A stretch of 43,430 bases of DNA from the NCBI RefSeq assembly GCF_001635685.1, contig NZ_LWFF01000066.1, forward strand, positions 1 to 43,430. Direction: 5' to 3'. The DNA comes from Erythrobacter sp. HI0063 (lineage in GTDB: Bacteria; Pseudomonadota; Alphaproteobacteria; Sphingomonadales; Sphingomonadaceae). The notes below the pieces were generated by a model that was not told the DNA's origin, ran no database searches, and saw only the letters and a list, made by a program, of their open reading frames with translations. Shown in pieces: positions 8,783 through 15,478 of this stretch (the first letter of the stretch is position 1; the number at the start of each line of letters is the position of its first letter). A program made the position numbers and the translations under genes.

Positions 8783-9553
8783 ATGGCATATCGGAAAAGA
8801 GCGTCGACCGAATGGATCCTGACCCGGTGGGTCATGGCCTGTGTCGACTTTCGTGCGACGCCCGACGACGCGGAATGGATCAAAACCGGGCTCAATTGCG
8901 GGAAGGATACCTTACGGCATTATCGCTTGGGCGAGCGTCGTATTCGCAGCGATGTGCCAAACTCCGTTCTCGATCGGTTGGACGGACGCTTTCCCGGAAC
9001 AGCGGCGATGCTTCGCGGACCGATGGCGCAGATCCTGATGCGCCGCGAATTGGCACCGGGCGGTTTGAGGGTAGCGATCAGGCAGCTGTCCGATCCGTAT
9101 CGCACATGCCTGCTCGCGCTCGGCTACGGTGCAGATCGGAGCGAGATCGATCCCGCCGTCCGGTTAGAAACGGCGCTTGATTACCTGCTGCGATACAGCG
9201 CTTTCGAGACGCTCGAGGCAATCGTCTTCATGCTCGCATGGTGCGACGAGATCGGCGATGAGATTGCGTGGACGACGATCTGCGGGCGATATCGGAAAGC
9301 GCTCCCAAACATGCTGTTCGAGGGCATTCCGGAACATCATCACCCCCTGCTCGACGCGATCGACGACTACGCTCGCACCATCGAGTTCCGCTATGCGCGG
9401 CGGGTCCGATCGAAGCAAAGCTGGCGCACGGCCGTCCCGAAGGCCAGGAAGATCCGCAAGCAGGGTGCAATCGAGGCCCAGCACGACTGGGAAGCTCTGC
9501 CACGAGATTTCACTCTACGCATCAATCCGCAGGCGAAGGACGTCGACCGTTAG
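8783..9553 (+). CDS. Unknown protein encoded between tnsA and tnsB, opposite strand
   Basis: I do not recognise this 256-residue protein. It is soluble-looking and Arg-rich, without signal peptide or membrane segment. Residues about 25-75 show a KDTLRHYRLGERRI stretch followed by LDRLDGRFPGT, which resembles the recognition part of Xre-like HTH regulators. The C terminus (about 205-235) is very basic. The ATG at 8783 has GAAGAG just upstream; an open frame extends back to 8618 but overlaps the HTH-like gene. It diverges from that gene and converges on tnsA, breaking the normal tnsA-tnsB linkage. Confidence 0.65.
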   Translation: MAYRKRASTEWILTRWVMACVDFRATPDDAEWIKTGLNCGKDTLRHYRLGERRIRSDVPNSVLDRLDGRFPGTAAMLRGPMAQILMRRELAPGGLRVAIRQLSDPYRTCLLALGYGADRSEIDPAVRLETALDYLLRYSAFETLEAIVFMLAWCDEIGDEIAWTTICGRYRKALPNMLFEGIPEHHHPLLDAIDDYARTIEFRYARRVRSKQSWRTAVPKARKIRKQGAIEAQHDWEALPRDFTLRINPQAKDVDR

Positions 9554-9584
9554 ATCTCGAGGCAAGGACCACGCTCAATAAAGG

Positions 9585-10310
9585 TCATCGCAGAAAGACC
9601 CGCCGACGCGACCCCCGCCTCAGGATTGCCTCCTCATCCCACGTGCGCGTGATATCGAACCATAGTTCATCGATGGCACATGCGTGCAGCGCCGCCGAAA
9701 TGATCTCGCCCCTCTCATATGCGTAACGCTCGGCGTTCGCGATTACCGACCCGAGCGTCGCCGGAAACTCGCCAAGCCTGCCCGACAGTATGAGGTCGAG
9801 CAACGATCGCTCCGGTCTGTGGCTCGCGCGGTCCAGAATTGCTTTCGCATTCGGCAAACCCTTCTCGATCAGCTTCTCGTCGGTAACCAAGAGGAACGAG
9901 CAGTCTGTCTGTTCCCGGCACCAGCGCATCATCGCGATATGCGCTCGTCCTGCGGCCGACGCGCTTCCCGCCGCCGCAATATGATCGGCTTCACGGCGCT
10001 CCTTTACCTCGACGATGTAGCGGTAGCGCTGGCCCTCGCGATCATTGATCTCGACGAGATAGTCAGGTGTATAGACACGTGTCCGGTTGTCGACGAGATC
10101 GCGGAATTCGATGGAAAAGGGCTCCCATGAAATGTGCCGCACCTCGTTCGCAAAGTCGCAGAGTTGGACGAATCCACGCTCGATCGAGGATTGGAAGGCG
10201 ACCCTATTTGCGCCATTTCGAAAGCTGTAGAAGCCGGTTTCGGCGCTGGTGCGCGCGGGCTTTTTGCTTCGCGCAGAGGGAGTTATCCGGACGTGGTCAA
10301 CTAGTCTCAC
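9585..10310 (-). CDS. tnsA: TnsA-like transposon endonuclease
   Basis: This 241-residue protein has the TnsA N-terminal nuclease pattern: E44 in SSIERGF, E63 in SWEPF, D83 in YTPDYLVEI and E101-V-K103 in IVEVKER. These residues build the restriction-enzyme-like active site that cuts the 5' ends of the element. Its presence next to a DDE transposase indicates cut-and-paste rather than replicative movement. The start is a GTG at 10310 inside a palindrome, without a clear ribosome binding site. The gene is the outermost one, about 100 bases from the right transposon end, as in Tn7. The stop is 32 bases from that of the unknown plus-strand gene. Confidence 0.85.
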   Translation of the reverse strand: MRLVDHVRITPSARSKKPARTSAETGFYSFRNGANRVAFQSSIERGFVQLCDFANEVRHISWEPFSIEFRDLVDNRTRVYTPDYLVEINDREGQRYRYIVEVKERREADHIAAAGSASAAGRAHIAMMRWCREQTDCSFLLVTDEKLIEKGLPNAKAILDRASHRPERSLLDLILSGRLGEFPATLGSVIANAERYAYERGEIISAALHACAIDELWFDITRTWDEEAILRRGSRRRVFLR

Positions 10311-10324
10311 CGACTATGACCACG
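10292..10324. promoter_or_regulatory. Hairpin/palindrome spanning the tnsA start codon
   Basis: CGTGGTCA at 10292-10299 pairs with TGACCACG at 10317-10324, and TAGTC at 10302-10306 pairs with GACTA at 10312-10316, leaving a TCACC loop. The GTG start of tnsA (10308-10310) lies in the loop region. In RNA the hairpin would hold the start; in DNA it could be an operator. Confidence 0.55.
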
Positions 10325-10423
10325 CCGATTTCGAGCCGGCGAAATGGACGCGCCGTCTCACAAAAGGGCTCGAATTGGGGCAAAACGCACCCGCCTGAGT
10401 CGCATCATTAGTGGAAGTTATCA
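10311..10423. mobile_element. Right end of the Tn7-like element
   Basis: This stretch lies between tnsA and resumed comM homology. It holds two related direct repeats, TCGAGCCGGCGAAATGGACGC at 10331-10351 (first 20 bases are the core) and TCGAATTGGGGCAAAACGC at 10370-10388, which are candidate TnsB binding sites. The heptamer GTCTCAC also occurs twice, at 10304-10310 and 10355-10361. Tn7-like elements end in TG...CA, so the outer edge is probably the CA at 10406-10407 or at 10422-10423. The exact edge cannot be fixed without the uninterrupted site. Confidence 0.55.
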
Positions 10424-11081
10424 GAAGCCGGGCGAAGTCAGCCTGGCGCATCTCGGGGTGCTCTTTCTCGACGAATTGCCCGAATTCCAGCGCCCGGTGC
10501 TCGATTCGCTGCGCCAGCCGCTTGAAACCGGCAAGGTCGATGTGGCGCGGGCCAATGCGCATGTGAGCTTCCCGGCGCGCGTCCAGCTGGTCGCGGCGAT
10601 GAATCCGTGCCGTTGCGGGCATCTTGGCGATCCGGCGCTGGCGTGTTCGCGCGCGCCGCGCTGCGCGGCGGACTACCAGTCGCGGGTATCCGGGCCGATG
10701 CTCGACCGGATCGATCTGCATGTGGAAGTCGATCCGGTCAGCGCCGCAGACCTCGCCCTTCCCCCGCCCGCCGAAGGCAGCGCCGAGGTCGCGGCACGGG
10801 TCCGCGCAGCGCGCGAGCGGCAGATGGCGCGATTCGAAGACAGCGGCGCGCGCAGCAATGCGGAACTGGATGGCGACGCGCTCGACCGATTCGCCGAACC
10901 CGACGAGGCGGGGCGCAAATTGTTGATGCAGGCCGCCGACGCCATGCGCCTGTCCGCGCGCGGCTATGTCCGGATGCTGCGCGTCGCGCGTACGATCGCC
11001 GATCTGGCAGGCGCGGAGACGGTAGGCCGCATCCATATCGCCGAAGCGCTCAGCTATCGTCGCCAAGCGCCCCGCGCGTAA
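10424..11081 (+). pseudogene. comM: comM (yifB) 3' fragment, interrupted by the transposon
   Basis: About 218 residues of the Mg-chelatase-like AAA+ ATPase ComM/YifB remain of the usual 500. Homology starts at PGEVSLAHLGVLFLDELPEF (Walker B) and continues through VAAMNPCRCGHLGD, the SGPMLDRIDLHVEV sensor region and the C-terminal Mg_chelatase_C domain. The Walker A half is missing. The break falls just before the PGE motif, between Walker A and Walker B. An ATG at 10344 inside the transposon end is in frame, so a 245-residue fusion fragment could be made, but it could not bind ATP normally. ComM is a branch-migration helicase that extends recombination during natural transformation, so the host probably lost that function. 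Confidence 0.9.
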
Positions 11082-11098
11082 GGATACCCGGCGCTTGA

Positions 11099-11416
11099 TC
11101 AGTCCGCATAGGGCGTGTTCTTGAGCAGTTTGCGCGTGTAATCCGGCGCGCCATCGTCCCACCATACGGGACCGCGTTCGCCGAGGGCGGTCTTTGCCTC
11201 GTGCACCTTTGCCCGCGCGGCTTTTTCAGCCTCCGCGTCGCCGTTCCGTTTGGCGGCAGCGACCGCACGGCGCGCATCCATCAGGGCATCGACCCGACGT
11301 TGGCGTTCTTCCTCGCCGAGCGAGGGATCGCTGGCTCGCCACAGCCTGCCGCGCACGACGATATAGCGCCCGTCGGTCGTACGCTCGGGTCCATCAGACG
11401 AACTCTCGTCGCTCAG
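11099..11416 (-). CDS. Small conserved protein, apparent CTG start
   Basis: The protein has the conserved pattern GRYIVVRGRLWRAS near its N terminus, a charged helix of about 45 residues, and GERGPVWWDDGAPD followed by NTPY at the end. It is a widespread uncharacterised small protein of proteobacteria. A GTG at 11356 would give only 85 residues and cut off the conserved GRYIV. In-frame homology extends 20 codons upstream to a CTG at 11416 that overlaps the stop of the HxlR gene as CTGA. GAGAGG lies six bases before that CTG. I therefore propose CTG as start, giving 105 residues; no ATG, GTG or TTG fits as well. Confidence 0.65.
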   Translation of the reverse strand: MSDESSSDGPERTTDGRYIVVRGRLWRASDPSLGEEERQRRVDALMDARRAVAAAKRNGDAEAEKAARAKVHEAKTALGERGPVWWDDGAPDYTRKLLKNTPYAD

Positions 11417-11976
11417 GCGGCGCCTCTCAAGCCGTCGGCGATCGCCGTGTCGCCACGCGATACCGGAGCGACCGGCTCCGCCTGCGAGCCATCGGCGCGC
11501 TTGCCGACATTCGCCCTCTCGACCAGCGCAAGGTCTTCAGGGCCGAGAATGCGTCCCTCCTGCGACAGGATCGAGACCGGGCCGATCGGCAACCGGTCCC
11601 GCTCGTCGACAAGAACCGGGTTCTCGACCACTTCGGCACCGTATTTCTGCCCCCATTGGCGCAGCGCGATCATCGCGGGCAAAAGGTCCATCCCCTTGTC
11701 GGTCAGCCGGTATTCGATCTTGCGGCGATCTTCCGCCATCGGCTGGCGCCCCAGAATCCCGTGTTCGACCAGCCTGCCGAGGCGGTTCGACAGGATATTG
11801 CGGGCAATTCCCAGCTCGCTCAGAAATTCCTCGAAATGATGTAGGCCGTTGAAGCTGGCGCGCAGGATCATGAAGCTCCACCGCTCGCCCATCACCTCGA
11901 GCGCCATCGGCAGACCGCATTCGGTCAGTTCGCGCAGCGGTTCCCGAATTTCGCCCATCTCGTCCTCAATTCGCAT
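11413..11976 (-). CDS. HxlR family winged-helix transcriptional regulator
   Basis: The protein (187 residues) begins with the HxlR signature: a CGLPMALEVMGERWSFMILR stretch with the early Cys, then FNGLHHFEEFLSELGIARNILSNRLGRLVEHGIL, the winged helix, and LTDKGMDLLP. HxlR members are dimeric regulators, some responding to quinones or aldehydes through that Cys. An extra C-terminal part of about 85 residues, including a GPVSILSQEGRILGPEDL stretch, is longer than the usual 110-residue family. The ATG at 11976 is chosen over 12018 because the family pattern starts soon after it. It is divergent from the CC_3452 gene and co-directional with, and overlapping, the small conserved gene. Confidence 0.88.
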   Translation of the reverse strand: MRIEDEMGEIREPLRELTECGLPMALEVMGERWSFMILRASFNGLHHFEEFLSELGIARNILSNRLGRLVEHGILGRQPMAEDRRKIEYRLTDKGMDLLPAMIALRQWGQKYGAEVVENPVLVDERDRLPIGPVSILSQEGRILGPEDLALVERANVGKRADGSQAEPVAPVSRGDTAIADGLRGAA

Positions 11977-12035
11977 CACGCCAAACCGGCAACCTAAACG
12001 GATTTTGCGCCTTGGCAAAATTATCGCGCATTTAA

Positions 12036-12098
12036 GGTTGCAAATCGAGACCTATCTAAGTAAGTAGCGATTCGCAACTGGTTGCATAATGCAACTGG
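12036..12098. promoter_or_regulatory. Candidate HxlR operator region
   Basis: Between the divergent HxlR and CC_3452 genes, TTGCAAATCG at 12038-12047 and CGATTCGCAA at 12068-12077 form an inverted repeat with one mismatch. GCAACTGG occurs directly repeated at 12074-12081 and 12091-12098, and GGTTGC at 12036-12041 and 12080-12085. Such an array suggests autoregulation by the adjacent HxlR protein. Confidence 0.5.
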
Positions 12099-12118
12099 CT
12101 TTTGAAAGGACCACTCTC

Positions 12119-12481
12119 ATGGCTTTCTTCGCGTCTCGTCCGCATCGTGCCGGTTTCGCCCCGGTCGCCCACCTCTCCGCAGCCACGCTCGCCCTCGGCT
12201 ATACTTTCGCCGCTTTCGGTGCGGTGCTTGCGCCCTCCCCCGCTGCGGCGCAGTCCGGCGCGTATTACGTCGCCGAGCTCGCCCAACCGGTCGAAGATAC
12301 GCGCGCCGTGGCGGGCGGCGTCGCGTGGCGCTGTGCCGAGACGACCTGCGTCGCGCCCAAGGCGTCGAGCCGTCCGTTGCGGGTGTGCCGCGAATTGCAG
12401 CGCAAGGTCGGCCAATTGGCCAGCTTCACCGCCAAGGGCGATGCTCTGGACGCCGAGGCGCTCGCTCGCTGCAACGGCTGA
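12119..12481 (+). CDS. CC_3452 family exported protein
   Basis: This 120-residue protein has a signal peptide of about 45 residues ending in SPAAAQS. A compact domain follows with YYVAELAQP, VAGGVAWRC, TTCVAPKASSRPLRVCREL and a C-terminal ALARCNG. The four Cys probably form disulfides in the periplasm. This pattern is the CC_3452 family, known from Caulobacter and common in Sphingomonadales, of unknown function. The ATG at 12119 has AAAGGA at a good distance. It is divergent from the HxlR gene and shares the repeat-rich control region. Confidence 0.8.
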   Translation: MAFFASRPHRAGFAPVAHLSAATLALGYTFAAFGAVLAPSPAAAQSGAYYVAELAQPVEDTRAVAGGVAWRCAETTCVAPKASSRPLRVCRELQRKVGQLASFTAKGDALDAEALARCNG

Positions 12482-12531
12482 TCACCGCCACGATCGCGTA
12501 ACCGCTCCCTCTCCCAGAGAAGCGAGACCCT

Positions 12532-12568
12532 GTCCCGGCGTTCGCATCGCGAACGACCGGGACCTTTT
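12532..12568 (+). terminator. Rho-independent terminator after the CC_3452 gene
   Basis: GTCCCGG at 12532-12538 pairs with CCGGGAC at 12557-12563, with an inner GTTCGC/GCGAAC stem, followed by TTTT. It lies 50 bases after the CC_3452 stop and overlaps the very end of the convergent HAD gene. Confidence 0.85.
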
Positions 12569-13217
12569 ATTGCGGGCCGAGCAATCCGCGCGATTCGAGA
12601 TCGGCGCGCAGGGTCGGCGCATCGCGAAAATGGTGGACCTGCCAGCCGAGCGCGCGCGCCGCGGCGATATTGTCCGCATTGTCGTCGATGAAGAGCGTGG
12701 CCTCGGGATCGTGGCCGAATCGCTCCGCCGCCAGCGCGAAGATAGCGGCATCGGGCTTCGCGATCTTCTCCTTGCCGGACACCACGATCACGCGGAACAG
12801 GTCGAAGATCGGCGCAGTCGGGCGAAACCCGTCCCAGAACTCCGCGCCGAAATTGGTGATCGCGAACAGCGGCAAGCCCGCCGCGTCGAGGTCGCGGACG
12901 ATTTCGAGGCTGCCGGGGACCGGGCCGGGAATCGTCTCATTGAAGCGTGTGGCATAGGCCCCGATCGCGTCGGCATAGTCGGGATATTCCGCCTGACGCT
13001 CGGGCACCATTTCGCTCAGCGGACGCCCGGCGTCGTGCTGGAAATGCCATTGCTCCGTGACGACTTCGGACAGCAGGAAGTCCAGCCGCTCCTCGTCATC
13101 GATCATTTTTTCGAACAGATTGCGCAGGTTCCAGCGGTAGAGCACGCGCCCCACATCGAATACGATTGCCTCGACGTCCCGATCGCGCCCGGTTTGCTGC
13201 TTTGTTTGCAACATCAT
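12567..13217 (-). CDS. HAD family (class IA) hydrolase
   Basis: The 216-residue protein has the HAD motifs: D21 in VFDVGRVL (motif I), T in AITNFG (motif II), K in KPDAAIF (motif III) and the acid pair in FIDDNADNI (motif IV). Motif I is DxG rather than DxD, as in the YihX/epoxide hydrolase-like branch, so the second Asp used as general acid by phosphatases is replaced. A helical cap lies between about 30 and 100. The likely activity is hydrolysis of a small phosphorylated or halogenated substrate, not identifiable from sequence. The ATG at 13217 has TGGAG just upstream. It follows rpmJ and its terminator. Confidence 0.85.
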   Translation of the reverse strand: MMLQTKQQTGRDRDVEAIVFDVGRVLYRWNLRNLFEKMIDDEERLDFLLSEVVTEQWHFQHDAGRPLSEMVPERQAEYPDYADAIGAYATRFNETIPGPVPGSLEIVRDLDAAGLPLFAITNFGAEFWDGFRPTAPIFDLFRVIVVSGKEKIAKPDAAIFALAAERFGHDPEATLFIDDNADNIAAARALGWQVHHFRDAPTLRADLESRGLLGPQ

Positions 13218-13233
13218 GTCTCCAAATGCGAAA

Positions 13234-13261
13234 GGCCCGCACTCCGTGAAGGAGGCGGGCC
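13234..13261 (-). terminator. Terminator after rpmJ
   Basis: On the minus strand GGCCCGCCTCC pairs with GGAG-T-GCGGGCC, with a TTCAC loop and a one-base bulge, followed by TTTC. It sits about 45 bases after the rpmJ stop and 17 bases before the HAD start. Confidence 0.7.
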
Positions 13262-13304
13262 GTTCCTGTCGCTCGCAGACCCATACGGGGTCCGCGCGAA
13301 TCGC

Positions 13305-13430
13305 TTAGCCCTGGCGGGCCTTGAAGCGGCGATTGGTCTTGTTGATGACGTAGGTGCGACCGCGACGACGGATCACGCGGCAATCGCGGTGGCGGTTCTT
13401 CAGCGATTTGAGGCTGTTGCGGATCTTCAT
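13305..13430 (-). CDS. rpmJ: 50S ribosomal protein L36
   Basis: This is a 41-residue L36 that starts [19 protein letters not shown] and ends [12 protein letters not shown]. It has one Cys only, so it is the zinc-free (C-minus) form in which the four-ligand zinc ribbon is lost. L36 binds 23S rRNA late in 50S assembly. The ATG at 13430 is preceded by GAGAG. The gene stands alone, which is usual for rpmJ in Alphaproteobacteria. Confidence 0.96.
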   Translation of the reverse strand: MKIRNSLKSLKNRHRDCRVIRRRGRTYVINKTNRRFKARQG

Positions 13431-13641
13431 CGGTTCTCTCGAGTCTGTGCAGCGCGCGGGCCGCTCTCAAAAACAAGCGCGCGCCGGAGATAGGCTCCGA
13501 CGCGCGGATTTCAAGCCGGGCGGTTAGCCGCGCCGGGCCGCCACGTCAATCGTTTAGCGGCGCGGTCCGCTCTATCCCCCGCACAATCCGATGCCCCGCC
13601 CACGCTCAACGCGGGGCCCCGGGCGTCGCATGATCGCCGCC

Positions 13642-13674
13642 GGGACATTGTAACGCCTTCGGGCGTTCGGTCCC
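13642..13674. repeat. Hairpin with UUCG loop upstream of lipoprotein gene
   Basis: AACGCC-TTCG-GGCGTT at 13652-13667 is a six-base stem with a very stable tetraloop, flanked by GGGAC (13642-13646) and GTCCC (13670-13674). No T-run follows, so it is not a standard terminator. It could be a 5' UTR structure of the gene at 13715. The rest of 13431-13714 shows nothing else. Confidence 0.45.
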
Positions 13675-13714
13675 TATAACTCTTTTCGCTCCGCACGCCC
13701 GACCGAAGGATTGC

Positions 13715-14332
13715 ATGATGAACCGATCTGTCCCCACTCGCCTTCTCGCCGCAGCCCTGCTGGGTTCGGCGCTGGCCCTTTCCGCCTGCGCATCGACCCG
13801 CGCAGGCCCCGTCGAAGTCACGCGTTTCCTCGATCCGGCAGCGCGCGCGCAATTGGGCCAAGGTTCGATCTTCGTGACCGGCTTTGGCGCAGAGGACACA
13901 CTCGAACTCGCGCCCTACAAGGCGGCGGTGGCGCGCGAACTGGCGCAGGCCGGCTATAACGAAACCGCGCGCACCAGCGCGGGCCAGATCGCGGAAGTGC
14001 GGGTCACGCGGTACGAGCTGGGCCGCAACGGCCAGCGCAGCCCGGTAAACGTGGGCGTCGGCGGATCGACGGGCACCTACGGGTCGGGCCTCGGACTCGG
14101 CATCGGAATCAATCTGGGCGGCGGAGGCGGCGCGCAAGTCGGCACCGAAATGGCCGTCGTCATTCGCGAAGCGAGCGGCGGGCGCGTGTTGTGGGAAGGC
14201 CGTGCCGACTTCACCGCATCGGAAAACTCGCCCCTTGCGGAACGCGCTGCCAGCGCCCAGACGGTCGCCGCCGCGCTGTTCAGCGATTTTCCCGGCAATA
14301 ATGGCGAAACGATAGAGGTCGAGGTCCCGTAA
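13715..14332 (+). CDS. DUF4136-like lipoprotein
   Basis: The 205-residue protein has a lipoprotein signal peptide with lipobox LSAC, lipidated Cys at about residue 25. The mature part contains a Gly-rich stretch (about 110-140) typical of DUF4136 lipoproteins, and a VLWEGRADF strand near the end. DUF4136 proteins are outer-membrane or periplasmic lipoproteins of unknown function. Two ATG codons in tandem (13715, 13718) follow AAGGA. The stop is one base before the start of the downstream carboxypeptidase, so the two are cotranscribed. Confidence 0.7.
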   Translation: MMNRSVPTRLLAAALLGSALALSACASTRAGPVEVTRFLDPAARAQLGQGSIFVTGFGAEDTLELAPYKAAVARELAQAGYNETARTSAGQIAEVRVTRYELGRNGQRSPVNVGVGGSTGTYGSGLGLGIGINLGGGGGAQVGTEMAVVIREASGGRVLWEGRADFTASENSPLAERAASAQTVAAALFSDFPGNNGETIEVEVP

Positions 14333-14333
14333 C

Positions 14334-15473
14334 GTGAGCGATATTCGCATCGATTCCGCATTCGACAGTGGCAATATCGAGGTTCTCTCGATCGACGGGG
14401 CGAGTGCGAAACTCGCCATCCCGCTGGATGATCATTCCGAGTTCAAGCAGTGGTTTCACTTCCGCGTGTCGGGCGCGGAAGGGCGCGAGCTGGAGCTCAA
14501 GATCACCGGACTCAACGACAGCGCCTATCCCGGCGGCTGGCCGGACTATGACGCCGTGGTGTCGGAAGATCGCGACTATTGGGGCCGCGCGCGCTCCAGT
14601 TTCGACAAGGATGCCGATAACGGCACGCTGACGATCCGCTATACGCCCGCCAGCGACCTGGCCTGGTTCGCCTATTTCGCGCCCTATTCGATGGAACGGC
14701 ACCACGATCTCGTATCCGAAGCGGCGGCGAGCGAGGGCGTTTCCCACCGTACGCTCGGCTCCTCGCTCGATGGACAGCCGATCGACTGCCTCAGCCTCGG
14801 AGATGGGGATATGCAGGTCTGGCTCTATGCCCGCCAGCATCCCGGCGAAACGATGGCCGAATGGTGGATGGAAGGCGCGCTCGAAGTGCTCACCGATCCG
14901 AGCGACAGCGTGGGCCGCAATCTACGGCAGAAATGCTGCTTCCATATCGTACCGAACTGCAATCCAGACGGATCGCGCAACGGCAATCTGCGGGTCAACG
15001 GCGTGGGCGCGAATTTGAACCGCGAATGGGCGGAGCCGAGCGCCGAACGCTCGCCCGAAATTCTCGCGATCCGCAATGCGATGGACGAGACCGGCGTCGA
15101 TTTCGCCATGGACGTCCACGGCGACGAGGCGATCCCGGTGGCCTTCCTCGCCGGGTTCGAAGGCATTCCGAGCTGGACGGACGAGCAGGGCGAGAAATAT
15201 TATCGCTTTGAAAAAATCCTCGACCGGCGCAGCCCGGATTTCCAGACCGAACAGGGCTATGTGAAATCGAAACCCGGCACGGCCAATCTTAAGATCAGCA
15301 CCAATCAGGTGGCGGAACGCTTCGGCGCGTGTGCGATGACGCTGGAAATGCCCTATAAGGACAATCCGGCCAATCCCGAGCCCGATCAGGGCTGGAGCCC
15401 GGAACGCTGCAAGATGCTGGCGCGCGACTGCCTCGCCAGCCTGCTCGAATATCTGGAAACCGACGCGAAATAG
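14334..15473 (+). CDS. M14 family zinc carboxypeptidase, cytosolic (CCP-like) type
   Basis: The 379-residue enzyme has an N-terminal beta domain (about 1-115) as in cytosolic carboxypeptidases, followed by the M14 catalytic domain. The zinc ligands are His and Glu in [12 protein letters not shown], and His in MDVHGDE; the catalytic Glu is in TLEMPYKD. The substrate-carboxylate part is [25 protein letters not shown]. There is no signal peptide, so it acts in the cytosol, probably trimming acidic C-terminal residues or side chains. The start is GTG at 14334, one base after the lipoprotein stop. Confidence 0.93.
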   Translation: MSDIRIDSAFDSGNIEVLSIDGASAKLAIPLDDHSEFKQWFHFRVSGAEGRELELKITGLNDSAYPGGWPDYDAVVSEDRDYWGRARSSFDKDADNGTLTIRYTPASDLAWFAYFAPYSMERHHDLVSEAAASEGVSHRTLGSSLDGQPIDCLSLGDGDMQVWLYARQHPGETMAEWWMEGALEVLTDPSDSVGRNLRQKCCFHIVPNCNPDGSRNGNLRVNGVGANLNREWAEPSAERSPEILAIRNAMDETGVDFAMDVHGDEAIPVAFLAGFEGIPSWTDEQGEKYYRFEKILDRRSPDFQTEQGYVKSKPGTANLKISTNQVAERFGACAMTLEMPYKDNPANPEPDQGWSPERCKMLARDCLASLLEYLETDAK

Positions 15474-15478
15474 GGCGC

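Larger units (their letters stand above)
1..10423. mobile_element. Tn7-like transposon in comM (right portion)
   Basis: The element includes tnsA, a TniA/TnsB transposase, a TniB/TnsC ATPase, tniQ and a TnsE-like gene, plus cargo to the left. Its right end lies inside comM, the target of Tn6022/AbaR islands. The left end and the 5' half of comM are not in the window, so the element is longer than 10.4 kb. A 5-base target duplication is expected at the two ends but only the right side can be seen. Confidence 0.8.

Noticed and set aside
10314-11165. A minus-strand frame covering the comM remnant
   Set aside because: The plus strand carries clear ComM homology; the minus frame has none.
13642-13674. 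Rho-independent terminator
   Set aside because: The hairpin is strong but no T-run follows and no plus-strand gene precedes it.
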